Shown: positions 44,790 through 55,976, numbered from the stretch's first letter. The stretch is 64,000 bases of DNA from Stenotrophomonas maltophilia (GCF_004684085.1 NZ_SRHZ01000055.1:30303-94302); one strand, 5' to 3'. Made by a program: numbers and translations. Notes: a model not told the origin generated them from the letters alone.

Positions 44790-46057
44790 TTGCGCGTCTG
44801 CCCTTCACCGCGCACTACGAAGCGTTCGACGGTGAGTGCCTCCAGGCCCATCGGACCGTAGGCATGCAGGCGCGTGGTGGAGATGCCGATCTCGCTGCCC
44901 AGGCCCAGCTGGCCGCCATCGGAGAAGCGCGACGAGGCATTGACCATCACCACCGCCGAACGCAGTGCGTTGACGAAACGCTCGGCGTTGCCGGCGTCCT
45001 CGGTGACGATCACTTCGGTATGGTCGGACGTGTAGGCACGGATGTGCGCGACGGCCGCATCGAGGTCGTCGACCACCCGCACGGCCAGCACCAGGTCGAG
45101 GAACTCGGCAGCGTAGTCGTCCTCGCTGGCGACGGTGCTGCCCGGCAGCAGCGGTTGCGCCAGTGCATCGGCGCGCAGCTGCACGCCGCGCTCGGCAAGC
45201 GCCTGCGCCGCGCGGGGCAGGAACGCATCGGCCACGCCGCGGTGCACCAGCAGTGTCTCCAGCGAATTGCAGGCCGACGGACGGCTGCACTTTCCGTCCA
45301 CCAGCAGATCGATGGCTTTGCCAAGGTCGGCGCTGGCATCCACGAACAGGTGGCAGACACCCTTGTAGTGCTTGATCACCGGCACCCGCGCATGCTCGGC
45401 AACGAAGCGGATCAGGCCTTCACCGCCGCGCGGAATCGCCAGGTCGATCAGCTCATGCAACTGCAGCAGTTCCAGCATCGCTTCACGGCGCAGGTCGGTC
45501 AGCACGGTCACCGCCGCCGCCGGTACGCCATTGGCCTGCAGGGCACCGGCCAGCGCCTGGGCGATGGCGGTGTTGGAGTGGATCGCTTCGGAACCACCGC
45601 GCAGGATCACGCCATTGCCGGCCTTCAGGCACAGCGCGGCCGCTTCGGCGGTCACGTTCGGGCGCGCCTCGTAGATCATCGCGATCACGCCCAGCGGCAC
45701 ACGCACCTTCTGCACGCGGATGCCGTTTGGACGCACATCGTCGCGGGTGATCTGGCCGACCGGATCGGGCAGCGCAGCGACCTCACGCACGGCTTCGGCC
45801 ATCGCGAACAGGCGTGCCGGGTCCAGCGCCAGGCGGTCGAGCATGGCACTGCCAACGCCCTTGTCGCGCGCGGCGGCAAGGTCGCGTGCATTACCGGCCA
45901 GGATCAGCCCGGCATTCACTTCCAGTGCCTGGGCCATCGCCAGCAGCAACGTGCGGCGCGCCGCACTGTCAAGGCCGGCAACGATCTGGGCCGCGTCACG
46001 GCAGGCACGCGCCTGCGCTTCGATGTCGCTCATCGGAATGTCCTGCAGTGGGTTCAT
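44786..46057 (-). CDS. proA: Gamma-glutamyl phosphate reductase
   Basis: 423 residues. Aldehyde-dehydrogenase-type reductase with the cofactor region [20 protein letters not shown], the catalytic Cys in [18 protein letters not shown] and the C-terminal [20 protein letters not shown]. It reduces glutamyl 5-phosphate to the semialdehyde for proline. The ATG overlaps the proB stop; a second ATG ([10 protein letters not shown]) eight codons on is possible. The TAG stop is formed by the GTAG head of a REP element. Confidence 0.95.
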   Translation of the reverse strand: MNPLQDIPMSDIEAQARACRDAAQIVAGLDSAARRTLLLAMAQALEVNAGLILAGNARDLAAARDKGVGSAMLDRLALDPARLFAMAEAVREVAALPDPVGQITRDDVRPNGIRVQKVRVPLGVIAMIYEARPNVTAEAAALCLKAGNGVILRGGSEAIHSNTAIAQALAGALQANGVPAAAVTVLTDLRREAMLELLQLHELIDLAIPRGGEGLIRFVAEHARVPVIKHYKGVCHLFVDASADLGKAIDLLVDGKCSRPSACNSLETLLVHRGVADAFLPRAAQALAERGVQLRADALAQPLLPGSTVASEDDYAAEFLDLVLAVRVVDDLDAAVAHIRAYTSDHTEVIVTEDAGNAERFVNALRSAVVMVNASSRFSDGGQLGLGSEIGISTTRLHAYGPMGLEALTVERFVVRGEGQTRK

Positions 46058-47211
46058 GGCAACACCAGATCGTCACGGTGGACGACAGCGCCGCCGTAGT
46101 TGTAGCCGAGCACAGCCTGGATATCGCGGGTGTGGCGACCGACGATGCGGCGTACATCGTCGGCCGCGTACTGACTCACGCCACGAGCGACACAGACCTT
46201 GCCGGCGTCTGTATGCCAGCACACCTGCACCATGTCGCCGCGACGGAATGTGCCCTCGGCGCCGACGATGCCGCCAGGCAGCAGCGAAGCGCCTTTCTCG
46301 CGCATCGCCTGCGCTGCACCTGCATCAACCAGGATGGCGCCTTCGGCCAGCGGTGCGTGCCGCAGCCAGTGCTTGCGTGCGGCCTCGCGACTGCGCGCGG
46401 CGTGGATACGGGTACCGAACAGGCGGTCCTGCGCCAACGCGCGCACCACGTCACTGCTGCGGCCATTGAACAGATAGGTTTCGATACCGAGGCGACCGGC
46501 CTTCGCCGCCGCTTCCAGCTTGGTCCGCATGCCGCCGGTACCAGCGCGCGATCCGGCGCCGCCGGCCATCGCCAGCACCTCGTCACTCAGCTCCGGCACG
46601 TCGTGCAGCGGCCGCGCGTCGGCCACGGTGCGCGGGTCGGCGCTGTACAGGCCGTCGATGTCGGTGGCGATGAACAGCGCATCGGCATTGACCAGCGCCG
46701 CCACCGTCGCCGCCAGATTGTCGTTGTCGCCGAGCTTGAGTTCGTCCACCGACACGGTGTCGTTCTCGTTGACCACCGGCAACGCGCCCAGGCGCAGCAG
46801 CTCGCTCAGCGTGGCGCGTGCGTTGAGGTAGCGGCGGCGGTTGCGCAGGTCATCGTGGGTCAGCAGCACCTGCGCCACCGGGCGCTCGAAGAAGCGCTGC
46901 CAGAGCCCGATCAGCTGGGCCTGGCCGAGCGCTGCCAGGGCCTGCCGCGCCGCCATCGCCGCGCCGGGCTCATCGGCCCGCGGCAGGATCGCGCGCCCGG
47001 CAGCGACCGCGCCGGACGACACGATCACCACCTCGCGCCCGGCCAGCACATTGGCCGAGACGAACTGCGCCAGGCCCAGCGCGTGACGCGGCGACAGGCC
47101 CCCGCCATCGGCGGCCAGCAGGCTGCTGCCGACCTTGAGCACGGCGCGCCGCCACGGCGGCAGCGCTTGTTCGGGGAACGGCGAGGCGACGTGGGCGGCG
47201 TGCAGGGTCAT
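46054..47211 (-). CDS. proB: Glutamate 5-kinase
   Basis: 385 residues: an amino-acid kinase domain ([60 protein letters not shown]) followed by a C-terminal PUA domain ([20 protein letters not shown]). It makes glutamyl 5-phosphate, the first step to proline, and is normally feedback-inhibited by proline. It follows the YciI-like gene by 10 bases at the end of the arginine operon. Confidence 0.95.
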   Translation of the reverse strand: MTLHAAHVASPFPEQALPPWRRAVLKVGSSLLAADGGGLSPRHALGLAQFVSANVLAGREVVIVSSGAVAAGRAILPRADEPGAAMAARQALAALGQAQLIGLWQRFFERPVAQVLLTHDDLRNRRRYLNARATLSELLRLGALPVVNENDTVSVDELKLGDNDNLAATVAALVNADALFIATDIDGLYSADPRTVADARPLHDVPELSDEVLAMAGGAGSRAGTGGMRTKLEAAAKAGRLGIETYLFNGRSSDVVRALAQDRLFGTRIHAARSREAARKHWLRHAPLAEGAILVDAGAAQAMREKGASLLPGGIVGAEGTFRRGDMVQVCWHTDAGKVCVARGVSQYAADDVRRIVGRHTRDIQAVLGYNYGGAVVHRDDLVLP

Positions 47212-47221
47212 CAGGTGCGCC

Positions 47222-47485
47222 TCAGCGGGTGTTCCATTCGTGCACGGTCAGGTCGGAGGCCTGCATCGTCACCAGCGGATCGGTGGCGACGATGGCCTGT
47301 GCCTGCGCCAGGCTCTCAACGTTGCACAACACATAGGCACCACCACTGCCATCGGCGAAACCGCCGGTCAGCTGCAGCTTGCCCTCAGCCTGCAACGCAT
47401 CGAGGAAATCACGGTGCGGCTGCACCGCTGCATCGTTGAAGTCCGGCCGGCGCATGGCCAGCACCAGGTACACGGTGGAGGCCAT
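47222..47485 (-). CDS. YciI-like protein
   Basis: 87 residues. [56 protein letters not shown] and TDPLVTMQASDLTVHEWNTR fit the small ferredoxin-like YciI/EthD-type fold with the conserved His and Asp-Pro. The ATG shares one base with the argH stop (TGATG), so it is firmly part of the arg-pro operon. Its role there is unknown. Confidence 0.8.
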   Translation of the reverse strand: MASTVYLVLAMRRPDFNDAAVQPHRDFLDALQAEGKLQLTGGFADGSGGAYVLCNVESLAQAQAIVATDPLVTMQASDLTVHEWNTR

Positions 47486-48780
47486 CAGGACAGCGCCTGC
47501 CAGCGTGCGCGCAGTTCGTCCAGGCGCAGATCAGCGGCCGAACCCGGCGATACGCGTGCGGCCAGGCTGCCTTCCGGGGTACGTCCCTGCCCTGCACTGT
47601 CGGCACCCGCCGCGGCGGCCTTGTAGGCCTCGCGGAACGGCACACCGGCCACGGCGGCTTCGACAGCCACGTCGGTGGCATACATGCCCGAGTCGATCGC
47701 TGCGCGCAGCCGGTCGTCACGCCACTCCAGATTGGCCAGCAGCGCCGGCAGCAGTTCCAGCGCGGCCAGGCCACGGCCGAAGCCGTGGAAGATGGCGCCC
47801 TTGGATGACTGCAGGTCGCGGTGGTAGCCTGACGGCAGCGACAGCAGCTGCTCGATCTCGGTGCGCGCGGCGGCGACGCTGGCGTGGGTTGCGCGCATCA
47901 GCTCGATCACATCCGGGTTGCGCTTGTTGGGCATGATCGAGCTGCCGGTGGTGTACTGCGCCGGCAGCGCGACGAAACCGAACTCGGCGCTGGTGAACAG
48001 CGACAGGTCCCAGGCAATGCGGCGCAGGTCCAGGGTGGCGCCACCCAGCGCTTCCAGCGCGGCCAGCTCGAACTTGCCGCGCGACAGCTGCGCGTAGATC
48101 GGCGAGATCTGCATGCGCGCAAAACCGAGCGCCGCCGTGGTGTGCTCGCGGTCCAGCGGCAGGTTCACGCCGTAGCCGGCAGCAGTGCCGAGCGGGTTGG
48201 CGTCGACCAGCGCATGGGTGTCGCGGGCACGGATGGCGTTGTCGATGAAGGCCTCGGCCCAGCCGGCCCACCACATGCCCGCAGAGGACACCACGGCGCG
48301 CTGGATGTGGGTATAGCCGGGAATCGGCAGGTCCTTCTCGGCCTGCGCGCGGTCCAGCGCGACCTTGGCCACGTCGGCGCTGAGCTGGGCCACGCGCAGC
48401 AGCTTCTCCTTCAGCCACAAGCGGGTGGCGACCAGGATCTGGTCGTTGCGGCTGCGACCGGTGTGGATCTTGCGGCCGGCGTCGCCGAGGCGTTCGGTCA
48501 AGCGCGCTTCGATCGCCGAGTGACCATCTTCGTACTGCGTATCCAGCACGAAGCGGCCTTCGCGGAAGTCCTGCGCCAGGATCTCCAGTTCGCGCAGCAG
48601 GCCGGCCAGCTCATCGGCGCTGAGGATGCCGATGTGCTGCAGGCCCTGCGCATGCGCGGCGCTGGCGGCGATGTCATGCAGGAAAAACTCGCGGTCGAGG
48701 ATCACGTCGTCGCCGGCGAGGAAGGTCTGGATCTGTGCGTCGACAGCGACGCCGGGCTTCTGCCAAAGAAGGTCTGCCAT
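47485..48780 (-). CDS. argH: Argininosuccinate lyase
   Basis: 431 residues from [20 protein letters not shown], with GGAG 9 bases upstream. Fumarase/lyase superfamily markers: [40 protein letters not shown], the His loop [14 protein letters not shown] and the signature [19 protein letters not shown]. It cleaves argininosuccinate to arginine and fumarate. The last arginine-specific step of the operon. Confidence 0.96.
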   Translation of the reverse strand: MADLLWQKPGVAVDAQIQTFLAGDDVILDREFFLHDIAASAAHAQGLQHIGILSADELAGLLRELEILAQDFREGRFVLDTQYEDGHSAIEARLTERLGDAGRKIHTGRSRNDQILVATRLWLKEKLLRVAQLSADVAKVALDRAQAEKDLPIPGYTHIQRAVVSSAGMWWAGWAEAFIDNAIRARDTHALVDANPLGTAAGYGVNLPLDREHTTAALGFARMQISPIYAQLSRGKFELAALEALGGATLDLRRIAWDLSLFTSAEFGFVALPAQYTTGSSIMPNKRNPDVIELMRATHASVAAARTEIEQLLSLPSGYHRDLQSSKGAIFHGFGRGLAALELLPALLANLEWRDDRLRAAIDSGMYATDVAVEAAVAGVPFREAYKAAAAGADSAGQGRTPEGSLAARVSPGSAADLRLDELRARWQALS

Positions 48781-48800
48781 GGGGGCTCCGAAATGCGTGT

Positions 48801-49754
48801 TCAGTGCGGGATCGACGTCAGTTCGTCGATGCCCAGCGCGAGATTGAGGTTCTGCATGGCCTGGGTGGCCGCGCCCTTCAGCAGGTTGTCCAGGGTCGCC
48901 ACCACCACGACCCGCTTGCCGCCCGGGGCCAGCGTGAAACCACCGACCTGGGCACCGTGACGACCGGCGATGCGGCTGACCCACGGCGCTTCATCCACTA
49001 CCTCGATGAGTGCTTCCCCGGCATAGGCCTGCTGGAAGCGCTCGACGATCTGCTCGCGGGTCTGCACGCGGTTCAGCCAGAGGTTGGCGGTAAGCGTGAT
49101 GCCACGGAAATGCGGCGCGACATGCGGCATGAATTCAACCGCCACGCCCAGCTGCACCGACACCTCGCGCTCGTGCACGTGGTTGGTCAGTGCATACGGC
49201 ATCAGGTTGTCGGCCAGCAGTTCGACGTTGTTCTTGTCCGACGGCGTGGTACCGGCACCGGAGTAGCCGGATACACCGAAGCACTGCGGCGGACCGGCCA
49301 GCAGGTCCAGCAGCGGGTGCACCGCCAGCTGCATCGCCGTGGCATAGCAGCCCGGGTTGCTGATGTGCTTCTGGCCGTTGTAACGGCCGCGGGTCAGCTC
49401 CGGCAGGCCGTAGTACCAGCCGGTGTCGAAACGGTAATCTGCCGAAAGATCGACGATCACGGTCTCCGGCTTCACCGCTTCCAGTGCAGCCACGAACGGT
49501 GCGGCCAGGCCATTGGGCAGCGCCAGGATCACCGCATCCACGCCCTTGGCGGCTACCGCATCGGCGTCCAGGTTCTCGTACTGCAGCTCGCCCTGGAATT
49601 CCGGATGGTGGTCGGACAGGCGCTGCCCGGCGCGCTCGCGCGACGACACGAAGGCCAGTTTCAGGCGCGGGTGGGCGGCCACCAGCTTGATCAGCTCGGC
49701 GCCGGTATGGCCGCGGGCACCGACGATGCCCAGGGTGAAGGTCGAATCGTTCAT
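48801..49754 (-). CDS. argC: N-acetyl-gamma-glutamyl-phosphate reductase
   Basis: 317 residues from [20 protein letters not shown], whose ATG overlaps the stop of the upstream GNAT gene. The NADP fold is [19 protein letters not shown]; the catalytic Cys lies in [20 protein letters not shown], and [11 protein letters not shown] and [17 protein letters not shown] follow. It reduces acetylglutamyl phosphate in the linear acetylated arginine route. Confidence 0.95.
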   Translation of the reverse strand: MNDSTFTLGIVGARGHTGAELIKLVAAHPRLKLAFVSSRERAGQRLSDHHPEFQGELQYENLDADAVAAKGVDAVILALPNGLAAPFVAALEAVKPETVIVDLSADYRFDTGWYYGLPELTRGRYNGQKHISNPGCYATAMQLAVHPLLDLLAGPPQCFGVSGYSGAGTTPSDKNNVELLADNLMPYALTNHVHEREVSVQLGVAVEFMPHVAPHFRGITLTANLWLNRVQTREQIVERFQQAYAGEALIEVVDEAPWVSRIAGRHGAQVGGFTLAPGGKRVVVVATLDNLLKGAATQAMQNLNLALGIDELTSIPH

Positions 49755-50350
49755 GCGTGACTGTCCAGGCGGTACTGCAGGTGGCGCTTCACGCCCTGCC
49801 ATTCCGCGTCGATGATGGAAAAGATGACGGTGTCACGCGGCGTGCCATCGGCGTGCCGCCGATGGTTGCGCAGCACGCCATCCTGCTTGGCGCCCAACCG
49901 CGCGATGGCCGTGCGCGATGCGAAGTTGAACCAGCTGGTTTCGAACACCACGCTCAGGCACTCCAGCCGCTCGAAGGCATGGCTGAGCAGCATCAGCTTG
50001 CTCTCCGAATTGACCCCGGTGCGCTGCACCGATTCGTCATACCAGGTGTAGCCGATGCTCAGGCGCGGCACGTCCGGCTGCAGATCGTAGTAGCGGGTGG
50101 TGCCGACGATCTGGTTGTTGGCATCGAGCACCACGAACGGCAGCACCTTGCCTTCGGCCTGCGCCTGCAGCGCTGCCTGCACGTAGCCGGTCATGGTTTT
50201 CGCATCCGGAACCTGGGTGTACCAGAGCTTTGACAACGAACCATCGCCCAATGCCCCGCGCAGGCCATCGATATGGCTCATCTGCAGCGGCTCCAGCCGC
50301 GCATGCGCGCCGGCCAGCGTGGGAACCCGTGTCCAATCAGCATGATTCAT
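49751..50350 (-). CDS. GNAT acetyltransferase, RimJ/RimL-like
   Basis: 199 residues from [20 protein letters not shown] (ATG at 50350 with GGAGGG upstream; an in-frame TTG three codons earlier is too close to that site). The RimL-type GNAT pattern is [60 protein letters not shown]. It lies inside the arginine operon between argC and the NAGS-kinase fusion with coupled ends. Its acceptor is unknown. Confidence 0.85.
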   Translation of the reverse strand: MNHADWTRVPTLAGAHARLEPLQMSHIDGLRGALGDGSLSKLWYTQVPDAKTMTGYVQAALQAQAEGKVLPFVVLDANNQIVGTTRYYDLQPDVPRLSIGYTWYDESVQRTGVNSESKLMLLSHAFERLECLSVVFETSWFNFASRTAIARLGAKQDGVLRNHRRHADGTPRDTVIFSIIDAEWQGVKRHLQYRLDSHA

Positions 50351-50355
50351 CGCGT

Positions 50356-51684
50356 TCAACCCTCCAGGCTCGGCGCTCGCACGCCGCAGTGGTCGACATA
50401 GGTCCTGATGCGGTCGATGCCATCGGCACCGTACCAGAACACTTTCCAGTGACCCTGCTTGTAGCAGCCATCGGATTCAGCGTAGTAGAAATGGTTGATC
50501 GGATTGCCGTTGCGCGAACGCCAGAACAGCTGAGGGGTTTCCTCGCGCATCACATTCCAGACCGCGCGGCCCAGGCCTTCGCCCTGCGCATCATCAAGCA
50601 CGGCGAACTTGTCCAGGTACACACCCTCGGCTTCGTCGGTAAGGATCACCGCCGTGCGGTAGTTCTCGCTGACGTAGGCGCGCAGCAGCGTGGTCTTCTG
50701 GAAATAGTCCGGCACCAGGGTGCGGCCGAAGCTCGATTCGATCAGCTGCTTCAAGCGCGGCAGGTCCAGTTGCTCCCATGCCGTGGCGCGCAGCACCTTC
50801 TCACCCTTGCGTACCAGCGTGCCCGAGCCCTTGTGGGTGAACAGTTCCTTGGCCAGGTCGGCCGGGCGGGTGATCGACACCGACGATTCCAGCGGCAGGC
50901 GGTCGAGCAGATCCTTGATCTGTTCGATCTTCACCTTCATGCCGCCGTGGATCCACGGCTGCGCGATCAGGTGGTCGTACTCGGTGGACAGGTTGATCGA
51001 GTCGATCACGTTGCCCTGTTCGTCCAGCAGGCCGCCGGTGCCGGTCAGGAAGATGATCTTGTACGGCTGCAGTTCCTGCACCAGTTCATTGGCGGCGAAG
51101 TCGGCGTTGACGTTGAGGATCTGGCCGCCCGCGGTCTCACCCAGGCTGGTGATGACCGGGATCGAACCGGCGCGCAGGCTGGCTTCGATCGGCGCCAGGT
51201 TGACCTTCTTCACCTCGCCGACCAGGCCATAGGTCTGCACATCCAGATACTCGGCTTCGAACACGCCACCGGTAATCGACGTCGCGCGCGCGCCATTCTG
51301 CTGCAGCGCTTCGACCAGGCGCAGATTGGACTGCTGGAACACCCGGCGCACGATGGCCAACGCTTCCGGCGAGGTCACGCGCAGGCCGTTGACGGTCTGC
51401 TTCTCGATGCCGGCCGCCGAGAGCTCGGCGTCCAGCTGCGGGCCAGCACCGTGCAGCACGATCGGGGTCAGGCCGACTTCCTGCAGGAACGACAGCGACG
51501 AGGTCAGCGCTTCAAGGTCGTCGCGCAGCACCGCCCCACCCACCTTGACCACGGCGAAACGCTTGGCGTCCAGCTGTGAAAAGCGCTTGAGGTACTGGCT
51601 GATCTCCTTCGCGCTGGCCATGCTGGAAAGCAGGCGCACGATGGTCTGGCGGGTCTGGCGGTGGGGCTGGAGGGCAGGAGACAT
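50356..51684 (-). CDS. argB: Bifunctional N-acetylglutamate synthase/kinase
   Basis: 442 residues. An N-terminal acetylglutamate-kinase domain ([80 protein letters not shown]) is followed from about residue 300 by a vertebrate-like NAT domain ([47 protein letters not shown]). This is the NAGS-K architecture of Xanthomonas: one protein makes acetylglutamate and phosphorylates it, and it is a point of arginine feedback. The start may instead be [14 protein letters not shown], 21 codons later. Confidence 0.93.
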   Translation of the reverse strand: MSPALQPHRQTRQTIVRLLSSMASAKEISQYLKRFSQLDAKRFAVVKVGGAVLRDDLEALTSSLSFLQEVGLTPIVLHGAGPQLDAELSAAGIEKQTVNGLRVTSPEALAIVRRVFQQSNLRLVEALQQNGARATSITGGVFEAEYLDVQTYGLVGEVKKVNLAPIEASLRAGSIPVITSLGETAGGQILNVNADFAANELVQELQPYKIIFLTGTGGLLDEQGNVIDSINLSTEYDHLIAQPWIHGGMKVKIEQIKDLLDRLPLESSVSITRPADLAKELFTHKGSGTLVRKGEKVLRATAWEQLDLPRLKQLIESSFGRTLVPDYFQKTTLLRAYVSENYRTAVILTDEAEGVYLDKFAVLDDAQGEGLGRAVWNVMREETPQLFWRSRNGNPINHFYYAESDGCYKQGHWKVFWYGADGIDRIRTYVDHCGVRAPSLEG

Positions 51685-51758
51685 TTCGGTTTCGTCACAG
51701 GCGGCGGTCGCCGCGTTGCAGGTCCGCCGCGCACAGGCGCGACGGCGTTGTCTGTGGA

Positions 51759-52847
51759 TCAGGCGCCGGCGGCGATGATCCGGTGTACGGCGTCGGTGTA
51801 GCGCTGCAGCTGGTCCAGGGTCACGAACTCATCGGCGGTATGGGCCTGGGCGATGTCGCCGGGGCCGAACACCAGCGTGGTATAGCCACCGGCGGAGAAC
51901 AGCGACGCCTCGGTCCAGAAATCCACGGCGTTGCCGATCGGCAGGTCCAGCGCATCGGCCACGTCGCGCGCCAGCAGGCGGCGGTTTTCGGCTTCGGCGA
52001 TGTCTCCGGCCGGCAGGCTGGGGCCGCGGAAGGTCTCGGTGAACAGCGCCGCTTCCGGTTCGGCGAAACCGGCGAAGGTCGCCAGCAGGCCGTCGATATC
52101 CATCGACGGCAGCGGTCGGAAGCCGAAGCGCACTTCGGCAGCCGGCGCGATCATGTTGGCCTTGATCCCGCCTTCGACGCGGCCGATGTTGAAGCGCAGG
52201 CCGGTCAGGCCGCCGAAGCGTGCCGAGGCCAGCGATTCCACGTGGTCCAGCGCGCGGTTGCCCCAACGCATGGCCTGGTGCAGCGCACTGGCGGCGGCAT
52301 CCTGCTTGCCGGAGGCGTGCCCGGCACGGCCGGCGAACTGCATCAGCACCGAGCTGATGCCACGGTGCGCCAGCACTGCCTCGCTCATGGTCGGCTCGGC
52401 CACCAGCACGGCTTCGTACGGCAGGCCACGCGCCAGGAACGCGGCGATGCAGCGCGGATCGTTGGCTTCCTCGTCGCTGGAGAACAGGAACGCGGCATCA
52501 CCCTCACTGGCGTTCGCGGCCGCCACCAGTGCAGCGGCTGCGCCCTTGATGTCACACACGCCCAGGCCGACCACGCGGTCGTCCAGGCGGCGCATCACGT
52601 GCGGATCGGCACTCCAGTGCGGCGAGTCCGGCACGGTGTCCAGATGCACGTTGAACAGGTACTTCGGCGTCCCGCGCACGGCGTACAGGCTGACTGCACC
52701 TGCACCGTGGTCGATCACCTCGACGTTGAAGCCGGGCAGGTTATCGCGCAGGTAATCGAAGATGCCACCGGTGGTGATCGCACGCGGCGGGTTGCGCGTG
52801 TCGAAGGACACCAGCGCCTGCAGGTGGGTAAGGGTGTTCTCGAGCAT
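51759..52847 (-). CDS. argE': N-acetyl-L-citrulline deacetylase
   Basis: 362 residues, M20 metallopeptidase family. Metal and catalytic motifs: [49 protein letters not shown] and the C-terminal [16 protein letters not shown]. In Xanthomonas this subfamily removes acetate from N-acetylcitrulline rather than acetylornithine. Its presence next to acetylornithine carbamoyltransferase and argininosuccinate synthase fits that route. The gene starts 6 bases after the GNAT gene upstream. Confidence 0.93.
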   Translation of the reverse strand: MLENTLTHLQALVSFDTRNPPRAITTGGIFDYLRDNLPGFNVEVIDHGAGAVSLYAVRGTPKYLFNVHLDTVPDSPHWSADPHVMRRLDDRVVGLGVCDIKGAAAALVAAANASEGDAAFLFSSDEEANDPRCIAAFLARGLPYEAVLVAEPTMSEAVLAHRGISSVLMQFAGRAGHASGKQDAAASALHQAMRWGNRALDHVESLASARFGGLTGLRFNIGRVEGGIKANMIAPAAEVRFGFRPLPSMDIDGLLATFAGFAEPEAALFTETFRGPSLPAGDIAEAENRRLLARDVADALDLPIGNAVDFWTEASLFSAGGYTTLVFGPGDIAQAHTADEFVTLDQLQRYTDAVHRIIAAGA

Positions 52848-52853
52848 GCGGGG

Positions 52854-53303
52854 TCAGTCCTTCACTGCGGCAACGGCCGCATCCTGGTAGATCGTGGGTC
52901 GTACTATTTCCATCAGCAGCTCCGGGCGCGCCGGCGCAGCGAACCCGAAACGCGCGTAGAGGCCATGCGCGTCGCGGGTGGCAAGCATGAAACGGCGCAG
53001 GCCCTGTAGCGCCGGCTGCACCAGCAGCGCCTCGATCAACGCCGTGCTGTAGCCGCGCCCGCGGTGGTCGGGCAACACGAACACATCGGCCAGGTAGCCG
53101 AAGGTCGCACCGTCGGTGATCACCCGGGCAAAGGCCACCTGGCTGCCATCGTCCAGATAGCCGCCGACGCACAACGAGCCGTCGATCGCCCGCTGCACCG
53201 TTTCCCGTGGAATCCCTTCGCTCCAATAGGCTTGGGTCGACAGATACTGGTGAATCAGCGCGACATCGAGCCGCTGTTTATCGGTGCAGACGTGCAGGTT
53301 CAT
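52854..53303 (-). CDS. GNAT acetyltransferase
   Basis: 149 residues from MNLHVCTDKQRLDVALIHQY. The acetyl-CoA-binding motif is ADVFVLPDHRGRGYSTALIE and RFMLATRDAHGLYARFGFAA follows, the usual GNAT end. It sits between argG and argE', the second GNAT gene of the operon. The substrate is unknown; it is too small and unlike ArgA to be the acetylglutamate synthase. Confidence 0.88.
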   Translation of the reverse strand: MNLHVCTDKQRLDVALIHQYLSTQAYWSEGIPRETVQRAIDGSLCVGGYLDDGSQVAFARVITDGATFGYLADVFVLPDHRGRGYSTALIEALLVQPALQGLRRFMLATRDAHGLYARFGFAAPARPELLMEIVRPTIYQDAAVAAVKD

Positions 53304-53366
53304 GGTCTCGGTCCGGTTCAACGCCCGGCGGGTAGCGCGCACCCGCCGGACACGTTGATCAATCGA

Positions 53367-54560
53367 TCAGCGATTCACCTGCGCGTACAGCGTGGAGCTC
53401 ATACCGAACAGCTTGATGAAGCCCTCAGCCTCCTCCACGCCCCAGTCGGCCGACTGCGCGTAGGTGGCACCCTTGGTGTTGAGCAGGTGCGTCGACTTCA
53501 CCGCCACGGCATCGACGCGGCCGCCACGGGTTTCCAGCACCACTTCACCATTGACCTTGGCCTGCGAGGACTTCAGGAAGGCCTCGATGTCGGTCTTCAG
53601 CGGGTCGTGGTAGAAGCCTTCGTACACCAGCTCCACCCACTTGCGCGCCACGTCCGGCTTGAAGCGGTTCTGCTGCTTGGTCAGCACGGCATCTTCCAGC
53701 GCGCGGTGCGCGGCCAGCAGCGAAACCAGGCCCGGGGCCTCGAACACGATGCGACCCTTCAGGCCGATCACGGTGTCGCCGGTATAGACGCCGCGGCCAA
53801 CGCCGTACGGGGCAAACAGCTTGTTGAGCTGGGCCAGGATCTGGTCACCCGGCAGCGCCTTGCCGTCCAGTTCGACGGCTTCGCCTTCAACGAACTTCAG
53901 GGTCACGGTCAGGGCCTGTTCCGGCCACTCGCTGCGCGGTGCGCACCAGCCACGGGCACCCTCGCCCGGGGCTTCCCAACGGTCGATCTCGCCGCCGGAC
54001 ATGGTCAGGCCCAGCAGGTTCTCGTTGATGGTGTAGGCCTGCTGTTTGGCACGCACGCCGAAGCCGCGCTCTTCCAGGTACTTCTGCTCGTAGGCGCGGG
54101 TCTGGGTGTGTTCCTTCTGGATCTCGCGGATCGGCGCGATGATCTGGTAGTCGCCCAGCGCCTTCACGGCCAGGTCGAAACGGACCTGGTCGTTGCCCAT
54201 GCCGGTGCAGCCGTGGGCGATGATGTTGGTGCCCAGCTCGGCGGCACGCTTCAGCGCGGCATCGACGATCAGGTAGCGGTCCGAGACCAGCAGCGGGTAC
54301 TGGCCCTGGTAGCCTTCGCCAGCCCACACGAACGGCTTGACGAAGCCTTCCCAGATGGCCGGGCCACCGTTGACGGTGACGTGGCTGGTCACGCCCAGCT
54401 CGGCCGCGCGCTTCTCGATGAAATCGCGCTCTTCATCATCCACGCCGCCGGTGTCGGCGAACACGGTGTGCACGTTGTAGCCGCGCTCCTGCAGGTACGG
54501 CACGCAGAAGCTGGTATCAAGGCCGCCGGAGAAGGCGAGGACGACGTCTTTGTTGCTCAT
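53367..54560 (-). CDS. argG: Argininosuccinate synthase
   Basis: 397 residues from [20 protein letters not shown]. The ATP-pyrophosphatase loop AFSGGLDTS is followed by [40 protein letters not shown] and [20 protein letters not shown]. It joins citrulline and aspartate. The protein is of the type that carries a Xanthomonas-like linker with [14 protein letters not shown] at the end. A REP element lies just upstream, between it and argF'. Confidence 0.95.
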   Translation of the reverse strand: MSNKDVVLAFSGGLDTSFCVPYLQERGYNVHTVFADTGGVDDEERDFIEKRAAELGVTSHVTVNGGPAIWEGFVKPFVWAGEGYQGQYPLLVSDRYLIVDAALKRAAELGTNIIAHGCTGMGNDQVRFDLAVKALGDYQIIAPIREIQKEHTQTRAYEQKYLEERGFGVRAKQQAYTINENLLGLTMSGGEIDRWEAPGEGARGWCAPRSEWPEQALTVTLKFVEGEAVELDGKALPGDQILAQLNKLFAPYGVGRGVYTGDTVIGLKGRIVFEAPGLVSLLAAHRALEDAVLTKQQNRFKPDVARKWVELVYEGFYHDPLKTDIEAFLKSSQAKVNGEVVLETRGGRVDAVAVKSTHLLNTKGATYAQSADWGVEEAEGFIKLFGMSSTLYAQVNR

Positions 54561-54575
54561 GGGGGATAGGTCCTG

Positions 54576-54598
54576 GTAGCGCCGGGCCATGCCCGGCG
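54576..54598 (+). repeat. SMAG-type REP between argF' and argG
   Basis: GTAGCGCCGGGCCATGCCCG plus GCG, with GTAG head, in the 71-base gap inside the operon. Confidence 0.85.
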
Positions 54599-54631
54599 GA
54601 TTGTCTGGAATGCTTGAACGACGAACGAAAA

Positions 54632-55642
54632 TCAGCGCCCGGCAACGGCGGCCATGATTGCCTTCTGCACGTGCAGGCGGTTCTCGGCTTCGTTGATGGC
54701 GATGCACTGCGGCGAATCCATCACGCCATCGGTGGCCTTCACATTGCGGCGCAGCGGCAGGCAGTGGCTGAACACACCGTTGTTGGTCAGTGCCATCTTC
54801 CGCTCGTCCACGATGAAGTGCTTGAACTGGTCGCGGATCGGCTTTTCCGGTTCCCAGTTGCCGAAGAACGGCAGCGCGCCCCAGCTCTTGGCGTAGACCA
54901 CATCGGCACCGGCGTAGGCGCTGTCGATGTCATGGCTGATCTTCAGCGAACCGCCGCTCTCGGTCACGTTCTGCTCGGCCCAGCCCATGTAGCGGTCGTC
55001 CAGGATGTAGTCGGCGGTCGGGCACAGCAGGGTCACGTCCATGCCCATGCGGGTGGCGATGGTCAGCGCCGAGTTCGCCACTGCGGTATTCAGCGGCTTG
55101 GGGTGGTAGGTCCAGGTCAGCACATACTTCTTGCCACGCAGGTCCTGGGTGCCGAAGTGCTCCTGCAGGGCCATCACGTGGGCCAGTTCCTGGCACGGGT
55201 GGGTGATGGTCTCCATGTTGATGACCGGCACCGGCGAGTACTTGGCGAAGCTGTTCAGGACGATGTCCTGGCGGTCGTAGGCCCAGTCCTGGAACTTGGG
55301 GAACGCACGCACGGCGATGATGTCGCAGTAACGGCCCAGCACCTTGGCCACTTCCGCGATGTGCTCTTCGGTATCGCCGTCCATCACCGTGCCGAGGTTG
55401 AACTCGATCGGCCACGCATCCTTGCCCGGCTGCAGCACCACCGCATGGGCACCCAGCTGGAACGCGCCCAGTTCGAAGCTGGTGCGGGTGCGCATGGACG
55501 GGTTGAAGAACACCAGCGCGATCGACTTGCCCTTGAGCTGGTCGCCGAGCTTGTTGCGCTTGAACAGCGCGGCCTGGGTCAGCAGCGCGTCAAGATCGCT
55601 GCGGCTCCAGTCCTGGGTGTTCAGGAAGTGCTTGGGGGACAT
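54632..55642 (-). CDS. argF': N-acetylornithine carbamoyltransferase
   Basis: 336 residues from [28 protein letters not shown] lies before two adjacent ATGs and the second fits best. The carbamoyl-phosphate motif is [20 protein letters not shown]. The sequence follows the characterised Xanthomonas campestris AOTCase closely: [80 protein letters not shown]. It makes N-acetylcitrulline from acetylornithine, not citrulline from ornithine. It is the first enzyme gene of the operon, behind a leader with a terminator. Confidence 0.96.
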   Translation of the reverse strand: MSPKHFLNTQDWSRSDLDALLTQAALFKRNKLGDQLKGKSIALVFFNPSMRTRTSFELGAFQLGAHAVVLQPGKDAWPIEFNLGTVMDGDTEEHIAEVAKVLGRYCDIIAVRAFPKFQDWAYDRQDIVLNSFAKYSPVPVINMETITHPCQELAHVMALQEHFGTQDLRGKKYVLTWTYHPKPLNTAVANSALTIATRMGMDVTLLCPTADYILDDRYMGWAEQNVTESGGSLKISHDIDSAYAGADVVYAKSWGALPFFGNWEPEKPIRDQFKHFIVDERKMALTNNGVFSHCLPLRRNVKATDGVMDSPQCIAINEAENRLHVQKAIMAAVAGR

Positions 55643-55768
55643 CATCTTTCCTTGCGTGGCAGCGCCGGGTTCGACGCGGTGGAAGGGAAAAGCAGGAAGC
55701 AAAGGTGGAGCTGGAAGGTTGCAGTTGCAGCTTTCAGAACATGCATTTTTGAAGCGCGGAAACGAAAA

Positions 55769-55790
55769 AACCCAGCCGGCGGGCTGGGTT
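55769..55790 (-). terminator. Leader terminator upstream of argF' (attenuator)
   Basis: On the minus strand AACCCAGCC, a 4-base loop, GGCTGGGTT and a U-run: a near-ideal intrinsic terminator 127 bases before the argF' start and 30 bases after a leader ORF. Its ascending arm (ACCCAGC) is also complementary to GCTGGGT at the end of the leader ORF (55822-55828), so an antiterminator can replace it. The stem is symmetric and could also work on the plus strand. Confidence 0.88.
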
Positions 55791-55819
55791 TTTTTCGGAC
55801 GAACAGCAAAAAGCTCCGG

Positions 55820-55921
55820 TTACCCAGCGAGGATGTGGGGTTCCGGTCGACGCGCACGCGAGGTCATGCCAGACGCCTGTCGGGCTGCGCTGCTGTCGTG
55901 CTGGAAGTCGGTGAGCTTCAT
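55820..55921 (-). CDS. Putative arginine leader peptide (33 codons)
   Basis: A short ORF on the minus strand beginning MKLTDFQHDSSAARQ and ending SRARRPEPHILAG before TAA. Four of 33 codons are Arg, three of them within four codons (CGT GCG CGT CGA at 55847-55858), using CGT/CGA rather than the CGC common in neighbouring genes. Segment 55838-55846, right after the Arg codons, can pair with 55816-55828, which contains the stop codon. That segment can alternatively pair with the terminator arm. Position and structure fit ribosome-stalling attenuation. A GATAAT -10-like box at 55927-55932 ends 5 bases before the ATG, suggesting a leaderless start; I see no well-spaced -35. Confidence 0.65.
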   Translation of the reverse strand: MKLTDFQHDSSAARQASGMTSRARRPEPHILAG

Positions 55922-55976
55922 GGTCGATTATCTTTGCATGCGGCCGGGACCGGCGCAAGGGGCCAGGGTCGCAGAA

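Noticed and set aside
55734..55958. Alternative 74-codon minus-strand frame over the argF' leader
   Set aside because: It runs through the terminator hairpin and has no family pattern; the 33-codon frame ending before the terminator fits the structure better.
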